Shown: positions 22,426 to 31,273 of the stretch, piece after piece
How positions within the stretch are numbered: position 1 is the stretch's first letter
Layout: each line of letters opens with the position of its first letter
Assembly: GCA_024225395.1 (NCBI GenBank)
Contig: JAAEMR010000153.1
Coordinates: 1-38,162, forward strand
DNA length: 38,162 bases
Reading direction: 5' to 3'
DNA from: Gammaproteobacteria bacterium
GTDB taxonomy: Bacteria; Pseudomonadota; Gammaproteobacteria; GCA-001735895
Translations under genes and position numbers: made by a program
Notes under the pieces: generated by a model
What the model saw: the letters and a program-made list of their open reading frames with translations, nothing else
Told to the model about the DNA's origin: nothing
The model's database searches: none

Positions 22426-25194
22426 ATGACAGGAAAAAAACTCAGCTTAGGTAAAGCCACTTTTGTTGTTCTTGTGATATTAAGCCTGTCGCTAATAATA
22501 ACCTGGTTTTCGTTAAAAGCTGTCAATCATAACATGCTTAAAACCATGGAAAATAAGGTTATCAACTACACTCAAAGTGTTGCCATCAATCAGGAAAAAA
22601 ATATATTTAAAATCATCGATGGTAAAGCAGTAAATAACAGCAAAGACCTAAGACAAATAATTACAAATATTTGGCAAATCTCCAAAATTGATGATATTTC
22701 AATTTTCTGCCGCAATCCAACAGAGGGTGTTATTTATTCTCTCACAAGAAATGAGGTCAGAGTTATATCACCCCGAATAGTGTCCAGAAATGCCGTTATC
22801 AACCCAGAGGCAGAACTTTTACGCGCATTTAATAACCAGCAGGCACAATACAAATTTACGGAAAATGCGCTATGGGATGAGTGGACCACTGTTTATATTC
22901 CTGCAATTGACCCACTCACTGATGAATTAATTGGCGTAATAAGTTTGAAGAACGATATCTTCATGTGGCGCTTAAATCTATTGACCAAGCTAGCTATTCC
23001 ACTGGGGATATTATATTTATTCATGATTATGGGAGGGGTCTATTTTATAAATCCTTCAAAAATACGATTGGACAGACGCTTGCCCAACCCAATGCTGCGC
23101 TTAATAGTAACCCCCTTGTTAGCTTGCCTGTTAATAATGATCAGCGGATTATTATTGGTATTACTCGAGACAAATCTAAGGCATATAGCACACCATAGTG
23201 AATCTCAACTTGATGCCTATTTGGAACATGTGGAGACTGATTCGATTAAAACGTTCGATACTCTGACTAACCTGGCCAGCATTATGGCAAAAAATACAGC
23301 ATTAACAGAGGCATTGTTGGCTAATGATCGGCAGGCTCTTCAGCTGGACTGGCAACAAACTTTCGAATGGAACAAATATCGAGATAACCTCTCTCATCTC
23401 AGTTTCCTCCGGGCAGACCATACCGTCCTATTGAGGATGCACTTTCCTCAAAAATACGGTGATCAGGTAAAGTGGTTTACGTTGCTAGAAGCACAACGTA
23501 CCGGTCAGGTCACCTCCGGTTTAGAAATTGGAAAATTCGGCAGTTTAACACTAAGAGTCGTTCATCCAGTGTTCAAGGATGGCAGCTTGCAGGGTTATAT
23601 AGAACTTGGCAATAGTCTGGAAAACGTGTTATCCGGGCATAACACGCTGCATAACACAGAAGCCTTTGTATCTATCTACAAGCGCTTTTTGGGTAGATCG
23701 GACTGGGAAGAAGGTAAAAAGGTGGGAAACAAACAAAAATGGGATGAATTTGAAGATAAACTGGTAACCCAGGGTAGCAATAACAAACTTTCCACTAATT
23801 TAAGGAATTATATCCAAAATCATAAAAACCAAAACAGAACAAACAAAATAAATTCAATTTTTGAAAGTTTCGCGGTTTATTTTTTTCCTATTTACGATGT
23901 AACTGATACTGAAGTGGGTGGTTTATACATAGCTAATCATGATATGGGAAAAGGAATTTTAGGCAAACACTATATATCAATGTTAGTAACCATGCCGTTT
24001 TTAATAATACTGATCTTTATACTATATTTAGTATTCAGACAAGCCGATAAAAATTTTCTGGTGCAATTTAATAACTATCGACAACTTGCTCATGATTATA
24101 AACAGCAACAATGGCGCCTTCATTATATTCTAAAAGGTATTAACGCCGGCACCTGGGAATGGAATATACAAACAGGCGATGTTAAGATCAATTCGCGCTG
24201 GGCAGAAATTATAGGTTACAGCCTCGATGAACTTGCTCCCTTTTCAATTGATATCTGGCGAAAGAATACTCTCGAAGAAGACTTAAAACGAGCAGATCAA
24301 CTGTTAGCTAAACATCACAACGGGGAGAGTGATTACTATGAATGTCAATTTCGCATGAAACACAAGAATGGAGACCTGGTCTGGGTGCAAGACCGGGGGC
24401 AAGTGATTTCAAGGACCGACGAAGGCAAGCCGTTAATGATGTACGGCACTCATAACGATATAACTAAACAAAAACAGGCTGAACTGAAGGTTGTTCAGTC
24501 CTCAAAACTGGCCAGCCTGGGGGAAATGGCGACGGGGGTCGCTCATGAATTGAACCAGCCACTTAATGTTATACGAATGGCTTCGGGAAATATTCTTCGA
24601 AAGCTTCGCAAAGGACCTGTCAATCAAGACTATCTCATCAAAAAACTGGAGCGTATCGAGGGTCAGACCACCCGTGCAGCATCAGTAATTGACCACATGA
24701 GAATGTTTGGCCGTAAGGCGAGTCATACCCTGGTTAAATTAAACCCCGTAGAAATTGTGCATTCAGTACTTGGTCTGATTGGTGAGCAATTGCGCCTTAC
24801 TAATATTGATATCAAGTTGGAATGTCCTGAGTCCTGCCCTCAAATCCTGGGTGAGCAAATACTGGTTGAGCAGGTGTTACTTAACCTGATAACTAATGCC
24901 AGAGATGCAATTCTTTCCAACGAGAGCCAGCAAAATAAATGTATACAGATTAGTATTAATACCGATGTTGACGGACATGTTGTTATCGCCATAGAGGATA
25001 CAGGGGGAGGGATAGATAAAAAGCTACTTAGCAGGATTTTTGAACCATTCTTTTCCACCAAGGGGCCTGGAAATGGAACAGGCCTGGGGTTGTCCATCAG
25101 TCAAGATATTATCAAGGAGTTGCAGGGACACTTAACCGTGATGAATACAGACCTGGGCGCAAGATTTATGGTTCAACTACCTTTTGCTACCTAG
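22426..25194 (+). CDS. Membrane histidine kinase with two extracytoplasmic sensors, PAS, HisKA, HATPase
   Basis: The protein has 922 residues from ATG 22426, preceded by AGGGATA; the frame is open further upstream but overlaps the truncated kinase in another frame. Four membrane helices lie at about 10-30, 183-208, 224-247 and 518-538. They enclose a first sensor loop (31-180) and a second (250-515) that resembles a double-Cache sensor (LLRMHFPQKYGD, GSLTLRVVHPVFKDGSLQGY). A PAS/PAC region spans ~568-690 (AGTWEWNIQTGDVKINSRW). The DHp helix GEMATGVAHELNQPLNVIRM bears H707. The ATPase has VEQVLLNLITNARDAI, DTGGG, FEPFFSTK and GTGLGLSISQDII. Two tandem sensors suggest two inputs. It shares promoter module D with the truncated kinase. 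Confidence 0.9.
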   Translation: MTGKKLSLGKATFVVLVILSLSLIITWFSLKAVNHNMLKTMENKVINYTQSVAINQEKNIFKIIDGKAVNNSKDLRQIITNIWQISKIDDISIFCRNPTEGVIYSLTRNEVRVISPRIVSRNAVINPEAELLRAFNNQQAQYKFTENALWDEWTTVYIPAIDPLTDELIGVISLKNDIFMWRLNLLTKLAIPLGILYLFMIMGGVYFINPSKIRLDRRLPNPMLRLIVTPLLACLLIMISGLLLVLLETNLRHIAHHSESQLDAYLEHVETDSIKTFDTLTNLASIMAKNTALTEALLANDRQALQLDWQQTFEWNKYRDNLSHLSFLRADHTVLLRMHFPQKYGDQVKWFTLLEAQRTGQVTSGLEIGKFGSLTLRVVHPVFKDGSLQGYIELGNSLENVLSGHNTLHNTEAFVSIYKRFLGRSDWEEGKKVGNKQKWDEFEDKLVTQGSNNKLSTNLRNYIQNHKNQNRTNKINSIFESFAVYFFPIYDVTDTEVGGLYIANHDMGKGILGKHYISMLVTMPFLIILIFILYLVFRQADKNFLVQFNNYRQLAHDYKQQQWRLHYILKGINAGTWEWNIQTGDVKINSRWAEIIGYSLDELAPFSIDIWRKNTLEEDLKRADQLLAKHHNGESDYYECQFRMKHKNGDLVWVQDRGQVISRTDEGKPLMMYGTHNDITKQKQAELKVVQSSKLASLGEMATGVAHELNQPLNVIRMASGNILRKLRKGPVNQDYLIKKLERIEGQTTRAASVIDHMRMFGRKASHTLVKLNPVEIVHSVLGLIGEQLRLTNIDIKLECPESCPQILGEQILVEQVLLNLITNARDAILSNESQQNKCIQISINTDVDGHVVIAIEDTGGGIDKKLLSRIFEPFFSTKGPGNGTGLGLSISQDIIKELQGHLTVMNTDLGARFMVQLPFAT

Positions 25195-25387
25195 TATGAA
25201 AATAATGTAGCCGGTACCCGGTTAGCCCGGGTTGGACAGATTAGTCTGATTGCCTAAGAGACATTTTTTATTTCTTCGGCCTCCTTGAATAAAGTAGGCA
25301 AATCCAGTTTTAACTTTTCCAAGATTTTAACCATCCATGGCAAATCTAGAAATAAACTTCAGGTTTTCTGGGCAATCCTGAAATAGT

Positions 25388-25419
25388 GATTTTCAATCCA
25401 GTCTTAACTATTGAAAATC
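25388..25419. terminator. Hairpin between convergent kinase and nrdB
   Basis: GATTTTCAAT (25388-25397) and ATTGAAAATC (25410-25419) form a perfect 10-bp inverted repeat with a 12-nt loop. It lies 38 bp beyond the nrdB stop and 190 bp beyond the kinase stop. A short TAGTTTT tail follows on the + side. It may be a terminator for either gene. Confidence 0.4.
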
Positions 25420-25456
25420 TAGTTTTGGCTGTGTCCCTACGTCATCCACACAGGCT

Positions 25457-26671
25457 TTAATCCCAATTAAGTGCTCCACCCGTCTGATATTCAGTCACAC
25501 GTGTTTCAAAAAAGTTTTTCTCTTTCTTGAGGTTAGCCTGCTCATCCAGCCATGGCAGGGTGTTTTCTGCACCGGGGAAGGGTTCTTGCTGGTGCATTGC
25601 ACGTGCTCGGCGGTTGGCTATGAAACGGAATTGACCAAGATGGTCTTCGGCGTTATAACCCAGGATTGGATCGGGTAACAGGTAGTTGGCATAAGCCTGT
25701 TCTGCTGCTTCGGCTTCTTCCCACATGTGCTGGATCGCTTTGGGGTCGAGCTTGAGTTTTTCTTCCTGGATGATCTGATTGCATACTCGGATACCGAACG
25801 ATGCATGCAGGACTTCATCACGCATGATGTATTGCAGTTGTTCTGCTGTACCTTTCATTAAACCGCGACGTTGCAGTGCGAAAATGGGAGTAAAGCCATT
25901 GTAGAACCATACACCTTCGAAGACGCCGGCGAAGAACGTATAGGCCATGACGAAGTTTTCCAGTTCGTCACGATCGGTGAGGTCGATGTCGGCGCGTAAT
26001 ACTGAGGCCAACTTGGTATTGCACAGGTTGATCTTGTGATGTATCTCCGGGACAACACGGTAACGGTTATAGATTTCACCCTGATCGAGGCCGATGGTTT
26101 CGATGCAGTGCTGGTAGGTCCAGGTATGCATGGATTCTTCGTATACCTGACGTGCCTGGTATATCTGTAATTCCGGAGCGGTCATTTTTTCCATCACTGC
26201 AAGGCCGATGTTGCGCATGGCGAGAATGTCAGAGGTGGTCAGGTAGGACATGACGTTATCGTATACGTGTTTTTCTTCCAGCGTTAACTTGTGGTTGTAG
26301 TCATGGATATCCTGCGTCATGTTGACGTCCAGAGGGGTCCAGTGATTTTTGTTGGCATTTAAAAAGTAATCCCAGGCCCATGGGTATTTGAATGGAGCTA
26401 ACTGATTGATATCAGCCATGCCGTTGACGACGCGTTTGTCTTCGGCCTTGACGGGTTTGGCTGCAACCGGGTCGATGGCTGGCCTTGGAATATCGGCAAC
26501 TTTGGTCTTAACCGGTGCTGTCGGTTGTTCGACTTGTTGAGCCACGTTATTACTAACAGGGTTGTCAGTGGTTGCTGTTATGTCAGGCACTTCTGAGCTA
26601 ACGGTTTCAACGGCTTTTAGTACGGGTTCAGGTTTTGCTGGTGCTGCCAGTGGATCGTCCCAATTTAACAT
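25457..26671 (-). CDS. nrdB: Ribonucleoside-diphosphate reductase, beta subunit
   Basis: The protein has 404 residues and carries the diiron-tyrosyl radical cofactor for NrdA. An ~85-residue Pro/Ala/Val-rich, probably disordered N-terminal extension precedes the conserved four-helix core. Core signatures: SYLTTSDILAMRNIG, ARQVYEESMHTWTYQH (metal-ligand Glu/His and the presumed radical Tyr), RADIDLTDRDELENFVMAYT, FFAGVFEGVWFYNGF, and LQYIMRDEVLHASFGIRV with further ligands. It ends GGALNWD, and the first residues MLNWDD echo that ending. The C-terminal tail is the part that docks into the alpha subunit. It follows nrdA by 36 bp on the same strand, so the pair forms an operon under the NrdR/DnaA region upstream of nrdA. 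Confidence 0.95.
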   Translation of the reverse strand: MLNWDDPLAAPAKPEPVLKAVETVSSEVPDITATTDNPVSNNVAQQVEQPTAPVKTKVADIPRPAIDPVAAKPVKAEDKRVVNGMADINQLAPFKYPWAWDYFLNANKNHWTPLDVNMTQDIHDYNHKLTLEEKHVYDNVMSYLTTSDILAMRNIGLAVMEKMTAPELQIYQARQVYEESMHTWTYQHCIETIGLDQGEIYNRYRVVPEIHHKINLCNTKLASVLRADIDLTDRDELENFVMAYTFFAGVFEGVWFYNGFTPIFALQRRGLMKGTAEQLQYIMRDEVLHASFGIRVCNQIIQEEKLKLDPKAIQHMWEEAEAAEQAYANYLLPDPILGYNAEDHLGQFRFIANRRARAMHQQEPFPGAENTLPWLDEQANLKKEKNFFETRVTEYQTGGALNWD

Positions 26672-26707
26672 AATTTATTTCTCGTTATTTATTGTTGTCA
26701 GTAGTGG

Positions 26708-29665
26708 CTATTGGCAGGCATCGCAATCTGGATCGAGAATTGAACATGCTTTTGGCATTTCATTCTCTACCTGTGTTTCAATGCGTTGTTCTTCAGTGGA
26801 TGTTTTTTCCACCGCTGTCGCAGCCATAGAACGTAAGTAATAGGTCGTTTTCAAACCTCTGACCCAGGCCAGTTTGTACAGATTATCGAGTGCTTTTCCT
26901 GATGGCTCGGCCATGTACAGGTTGAGTGACTGTCCCTGATCAATCCACTTTTGACGACGCGATGCCGCTTCTATTAACCAGCGAGAATCGATTTCAAAGG
27001 CCGTGGCATACAGTTCCTGTAAGTCATCAGGAATGCGGTCAATTTGTTGCAGGCTGCCATCGTAGTATTTGAGGTCATTGATCATGACTTCATCCCAGAT
27101 GCCTTTAGCTTTCAGGTCTTTAACCATGTATGGATTAATCACCGTAAATTCGCCTGACAGGTTAGATTTAACGAACAGGTTTTGATACATCGGTTCGATA
27201 GATTGACTCACACCACAGATATTGGAAATTGTCGCAGTAGGCGCAATTGCCATGGTGTTGGAATTACGCATACCGATGGTCATGACACGTTCACGCAGGC
27301 TTTCCCAGTTCATGGTGCTGCTTTGATCCTGTTGCAGGTAATCTCCACGTGAATCTTTCAGGCTTTGAATAGAGTCAATAGGCAGGACTCCCTGGCTCCA
27401 CAATGAACATGGAAAGCTGGAATAAGTGCCGCGTTCTTCAGCCAGGTTGGTTGACGCCTGAATAGTGTAGTAACTGACGGCTTCCATCGATTGATCGGCA
27501 AACTCAACAGCAGATTCAGACGCATAAGCAATGTGTTGCTTGTACAGCGCATCCTGAAAACCCATGATACCAAGCCCGACTGGACGATGACGCAGGTTAG
27601 AGATTCGAGCCTGTGGTACGCTGTAGTAATTGTAATCAATAACGTTATCCAGCATGCGCATGGCCGTGTTAACGGTTTTTTCCAGTTTTTCCAGATCAAG
27701 GCCGTTTTCATTGACATGCTGTGGCAGGTTGACTGAACCGAGATTACACACGGCAATTTCTGTATCGGATGTATTCAGTGTTATTTCAGTACACAGGTTT
27801 GAGCTGTGAACGACGCCGATGTGCTGCTGAGGTGAACGCAGGTTGCAGGGATCTTTAAATGTTACCCAAGGGTGACCTGTTTCAAATAACATGCCTAACA
27901 TCTTGCGCCATAAATCATTGGCTTTAATACGTTTGAATAAGGTTATTTCGCCACTATCAGCCTTTTCTTCATACTTTAAATAAGCGGCTTTAAAACGTGT
28001 GCCATATAAATCATGCAGATCAGGTGCATCGTCGGGAGAAAACAGTGTCCACTCACCATCGTCAGCAACACGTTCCATAAATAGATCAGGAATCCAGTTA
28101 GCCGTATTCATGTCGTGCGTACGTCGACGTTCGTCACCGGTATTTTTACGTAGATCCAGAAAATCTTCGATATCCAGATGCCAGGTTTCAAGGTAAGCAC
28201 ACATAGCGCCTTTACGCTTTCCGCCCTGATTAACCGCAACCGCAGTATCGTTAGCGACTTTAAGGAAAGGCACTACACCCTGAGATTTTCCATTGGTACC
28301 CTTGATATGTGAACCCATGCCGCGAACACGTGACCAGTCGTTGCCCAGGCCGCCTGCAAATTTTGAAAGCAGGGCGTCATCTTTAATAGCGCCAAAGATA
28401 CCGTCAAGGTCATCGGGAACGGTTGTCAGGTAACAGCTGGAAAGCTGAGGTCTTAAGGTTCCAGAGTTGAACAGGGTAGGGGTGCTGCTCATGAAATCGA
28501 AAGAAGAGAGCAGGTTATAGAATTCTATAGCTCTGCCATCACGGTCAACTTCGTTGATGGCGAGACCCATGGCGACGCGCATAAAAAAGGCTTGAGGCAA
28601 CTCAAAACGAATATCATCAGAATGTATGAAGTAACGATCATACAGGGTCTGGAGACCGAGATAAGTGAATTGATGATCACGCTCAGGCTTGAGTGCCTCG
28701 CCTAATAGTTTTACATCGAACTTGAGCAACTCGGTGTCGAGCAGTTCAAGTTCGGTGGCTTTTTTCAGGTAATGTGCAAAGTATTGCGGGTAGCGTTCCT
28801 GCATCTCAGAATAGGTCGCATTCGGGTTACCGTCTTTGATAAAAGAGAGGGTTTCTGTGCGCAGGCTATCCAGTAACAGGCGTGCTGCAACCTGCGAGTA
28901 ATCGGGTTCTATATCGATCAGTGCGCGAGCGCTCATCACCAGCATCGGGCAGATATCACATTCGTCAACTCCATCGAACAGGTTACGCAGAGTATCCTGG
29001 TACACACGTTGCGGATCAGTATTTTCCAGGCCGTCACAGGCATCGGCTATAATCTGTTGCAGACGCTTTGTATCCAGCGGTTCCTGCTGGCCATTATCCA
29101 TTTTTACGTGGATATAGGATTCAGCCTGGGCAGGGGTAGAAGCGACAGCCGCTTCTTCAGTGGCACGTTTTTTAGATTGTCCTTCACGGTAAAGAACGTA
29201 GGAACGGGCAACCTTCTGTTCTCCATTACGCATCAGAGCCAGTTCGACCTGGTCCTGAATATCTTCAATCATGAAGGTGCCACCATTTGGCTGGCGACGT
29301 TTTAAGGTTTCGACAACAAGATTGGTCATGCTTTCAACCGTTTCGTGCACACGTGATGAAGCGGCTGCCTGGCCACCTTCTACCGCGAGGAACGCCTTGG
29401 TCATCGCAACCACGATTTTTTCCTTGTCGAAGCTGGTGAGCTTGCCATTGCGACGTAACACATTGTAATGGTTCACTGCATCCTGCTGATCAGTCGATTG
29501 CTGATCTTGTGCAGGGTCAATGTTAGTTCCTTCATGTTGTTTGGTGAGTGGTGATTCAATATTGTGCATGTTTACCCGTTTCCGTGATTGTGATTTGTTT
29601 TCAGAGGAGTCTCTTTCAATAACGGCGGCATGAAAGCCCAGCCAGTGTTTATTACTGTCTGTCAT
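26708..29665 (-). CDS. nrdA: Ribonucleoside-diphosphate reductase, alpha subunit, long N-terminal form
   Basis: The protein has 985 residues, versus 761 for E. coli NrdA, and reduces ribonucleotides to deoxyribonucleotides. About 65 polar residues lead to an ATP-cone (VLRRNGKLTSFDKEKIVVAM, residues ~70-155). A second cone-like region (~180-270, YIHVKMDNGQQEPLDTKRLQ) follows, then the catalytic barrel: SSCYLTTV (redox Cys), GGLGNDWSRVRGMG, NLCTEITLNTSDTE with the catalytic Cys-x-Glu, MGFQDALYKQHIAY, APTATISNICGVSQSIEP. The C terminus DPDCDACQ carries the CxxC that re-reduces the active site. The start is either ATG 29665, without a clear ribosome binding site, or the internal Met 33. It is transcribed with nrdB from a region with NrdR and DnaA boxes. 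Confidence 0.95.
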   Translation of the reverse strand: MTDSNKHWLGFHAAVIERDSSENKSQSRKRVNMHNIESPLTKQHEGTNIDPAQDQQSTDQQDAVNHYNVLRRNGKLTSFDKEKIVVAMTKAFLAVEGGQAAASSRVHETVESMTNLVVETLKRRQPNGGTFMIEDIQDQVELALMRNGEQKVARSYVLYREGQSKKRATEEAAVASTPAQAESYIHVKMDNGQQEPLDTKRLQQIIADACDGLENTDPQRVYQDTLRNLFDGVDECDICPMLVMSARALIDIEPDYSQVAARLLLDSLRTETLSFIKDGNPNATYSEMQERYPQYFAHYLKKATELELLDTELLKFDVKLLGEALKPERDHQFTYLGLQTLYDRYFIHSDDIRFELPQAFFMRVAMGLAINEVDRDGRAIEFYNLLSSFDFMSSTPTLFNSGTLRPQLSSCYLTTVPDDLDGIFGAIKDDALLSKFAGGLGNDWSRVRGMGSHIKGTNGKSQGVVPFLKVANDTAVAVNQGGKRKGAMCAYLETWHLDIEDFLDLRKNTGDERRRTHDMNTANWIPDLFMERVADDGEWTLFSPDDAPDLHDLYGTRFKAAYLKYEEKADSGEITLFKRIKANDLWRKMLGMLFETGHPWVTFKDPCNLRSPQQHIGVVHSSNLCTEITLNTSDTEIAVCNLGSVNLPQHVNENGLDLEKLEKTVNTAMRMLDNVIDYNYYSVPQARISNLRHRPVGLGIMGFQDALYKQHIAYASESAVEFADQSMEAVSYYTIQASTNLAEERGTYSSFPCSLWSQGVLPIDSIQSLKDSRGDYLQQDQSSTMNWESLRERVMTIGMRNSNTMAIAPTATISNICGVSQSIEPMYQNLFVKSNLSGEFTVINPYMVKDLKAKGIWDEVMINDLKYYDGSLQQIDRIPDDLQELYATAFEIDSRWLIEAASRRQKWIDQGQSLNLYMAEPSGKALDNLYKLAWVRGLKTTYYLRSMAATAVEKTSTEEQRIETQVENEMPKACSILDPDCDACQ

Positions 29666-29864
29666 GCTGAAAGAAGGAGACCTCTGTGTCAGGTTATGTT
29701 TTTAACACGACTAATCTTTGGCATGTATCTGGTAAAGCAGACGTTTTTAATTCTGTTTTAAGCCTAGTGCCAGGCATTATTTTGTCTATGTAACCAGCCA
29801 GTGTCAGTGTTGTGTGTAAACCTGTAAAATTATCACTGAATAGTGTCAGTGATTCCTGGGAACA

Positions 29865-29906
29865 CAATATAGTGTGTTTTTTCAGAAGGTCAAGCACATT
29901 ATATTG
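29865..29906 (-). promoter_or_regulatory. Paired NrdR boxes upstream of nrdAB
   Basis: CAATATAGTG (29865-29874) and CATTATATTG (29897-29906) each match the core of the NrdR consensus (CwAtATaTwG) at nine of ten positions. Their centres are 32 bp apart, about three helical turns, the known spacing for this repressor. They lie 200-240 bp upstream of the nrdA ATG, so the transcript may have a long leader. Repression by NrdR is inferred. Confidence 0.8.
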
Positions 29907-29916
29907 TGGATCGACC

Positions 29917-29947
29917 TGTGGTTAACAGTTGGATAAGTTGTGGATAA
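29917..29947. promoter_or_regulatory. DnaA boxes upstream of nrdAB
   Basis: TGTGGATAA (29939-29947) is the complement of a perfect TTATCCACA DnaA box. TGTGGTTAA (29917-29925) is a one-mismatch copy 22 bp away in the same orientation. Paired DnaA boxes are known at the E. coli nrdA promoter, so initiator-linked control of nrdAB is likely here too. Confidence 0.7.
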
Positions 29948-30057
29948 AGTGTGTGAAAAATATAGAATGGCATCAGAAAAGGCTTTGCGGGGGAATATAG
30001 TTTGCCTCTAATATTCAAGAAAATTATCACCAAAATTTTTTTCATAAAAAAAAACAA

Positions 30058-30063
30058 TATAAT
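30058..30063 (+). promoter_or_regulatory. Candidate -10 box for mak
   Basis: TATAAT lies 44 bp before ATG 30107 in strongly AT-rich DNA. The -35 region is T-rich without a clear TTGACA. Confidence 0.35.
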
Positions 30064-30106
30064 GGATTGTTAATAAACCAGGCAAAACAACAGAAAGGAA
30101 ATATCC

Positions 30107-31009
30107 ATGAATAATCAATTCAAATTGGGCATAGATCTGGGAGGCACCAAGATAGAAGCGGTGCTGATGGATGAATCCGGGCAGATTGCTTTTAAACAGA
30201 GGGTAAAGACGCCTGCTGATGATTACCGGGCAATTTTATCGAGCGTTCAGAGCTTGTTAATGCAGGCAGAGGTTCATGCTGGCGGTGAGCTAAGGGTTGG
30301 CATCGGAACGCCGGGTGCAATATCACCTCGGACCGGCTTACTCAGAAATTCAAATACAGTGTGTATGAATGGGCAAAACCTGTTGCAGGATCTGGAGCAG
30401 TTTTTACAACGCTATGTGCGTATTCAAAATGATGCTAACTGCTTTGCGCTGTCGGAAGCGATGGATGGAGCAGCGGCTGATTATAAAATGGTGTTCGGCG
30501 TCATTATTGGAACGGGAACAGGGGCGGGGCTGGTATTTAACAAACAGTTAATAAGGGGGCCGCATGCAATAGCCGGGGAGTGGGGGCATAACTTCCTGCC
30601 CTGGACACAGGCTTTTGATGTGCCCAGAGACTGTTACTGCGGAAAAAAAAGTTGTATAGAAACCTTTTTATCAGGACCGGGCATGGCGGAAAATGCAGCG
30701 GCTTTAACTGCGAACAACTTGACCAGTCGACAGATTGTGGAACAGGCACAGCTGGGGGATGAAAGCTGTATGGAGCAACTCGATCATTACTACGATCAAA
30801 TGGCCAGGGGTCTGGCTATGATTATCAATATCCTCGACCCCGATGCCATTGTGCTGGGCGGGGGAATGTCGAATATCAGCGGGATCTATGAAGAAGTGCC
30901 GGAAAGACTTAAAAAGTATGTGTTTTCTGACTTTGTAGAAACCAGCTTGATGCCGCCTAAATTTGGTGATTCCAGTGGTGTTCGTGGAGCAGCGTGGTTG
31001 TGGTCGTAA
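30107..31009 (+). CDS. mak: ROK-family fructokinase, Mak type
   Basis: The protein has 300 residues, close to E. coli Mak (302), and matches it along its length. It phosphorylates fructose or a related hexose. ROK signatures are visible: LGIDLGGTKIEAVLMD (phosphate-binding loop 1), GIGTPGAISPRTG, NDANCFALSEAMDGA, VIIGTGTGAGL (phosphate 2), IAGEWGHNFLPW with the catalytic/metal His, the zinc motif DCYCGKKSCIETFLSG, and DPDAIVLGGGMSN. It ends GDSSGVRGAAWLW as in Mak. ATG 30107 has AAAGGA 8 nt upstream. It is divergent from nrdA and is followed by an interspersed repeat, so it is probably monocistronic. Confidence 0.9.
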   Translation: MNNQFKLGIDLGGTKIEAVLMDESGQIAFKQRVKTPADDYRAILSSVQSLLMQAEVHAGGELRVGIGTPGAISPRTGLLRNSNTVCMNGQNLLQDLEQFLQRYVRIQNDANCFALSEAMDGAAADYKMVFGVIIGTGTGAGLVFNKQLIRGPHAIAGEWGHNFLPWTQAFDVPRDCYCGKKSCIETFLSGPGMAENAAALTANNLTSRQIVEQAQLGDESCMEQLDHYYDQMARGLAMIINILDPDAIVLGGGMSNISGIYEEVPERLKKYVFSDFVETSLMPPKFGDSSGVRGAAWLWS

Positions 31010-31036
31010 GTAGCTTGTAACTATTAAAGATATTTG

Positions 31037-31170
31037 AACCGCAGAGGTACGCAGAAGTAATAAGGTGATGAGCTATTTATCAGGTACCTGGATATTAAAG
31101 ATGAATGAGGATCTCAAAGATTGTAAAACAGTACTCTTTTTTCTTTTTTTCCTCTGCGTTTTCTGCGGTT
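31037..31170. repeat. Intergenic element with terminal inverted repeats (AACCGCAGA family)
   Basis: The left end AACCGCAGAGGTACGCAGA (31037-31055) and the right end CCTCTGCGTTTTCTGCGGTT (31151-31170) are inverted copies, bounding 134 bp between mak and amgK. Sequences built on CCGCAGAG/CGCAGA arms recur in intergenic DNA of many bacteria. It looks like a non-coding mobile or REP-like element; it may also terminate transcription. Confidence 0.65.
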
Positions 31171-31273
31171 AAATGGTTTTATCCTGCCTTTTAATATGGC
31201 TAACAATCTTCAGATTGGTAAATAATCCCGAACAGAGCGATAATGCGCGCCTTGAAAATAGAGTTGGTTAAAC

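Larger units (their letters stand above)
29666..30106. other. Divergent regulatory region between nrdA and mak
   Basis: This 441-bp gap contains NrdR-type boxes at 29865-29906, DnaA boxes at 29917-29947 and a -10-like TATAAT at 30058-30063 for mak. A 67-codon open frame inside it (29694-29897) covers the operators and is judged spurious. Confidence 0.6.

Noticed and set aside
10504-25194. The island as a phage or transposon-borne defence system
   Set aside because: No integrase, transposase, nuclease or effector domain was seen; all intact proteins are signalling proteins.
25218-25234. ACCCGG-TTAGC-CCGGGT hairpin after the kinase stop
   Set aside because: A real inverted repeat, but it has no U tract and no further support; too little to call a terminator.
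29694-29897. 67-codon frame upstream of nrdA
   Set aside because: It covers the NrdR box region, has no recognisable motif and is better explained as leader/operator DNA.
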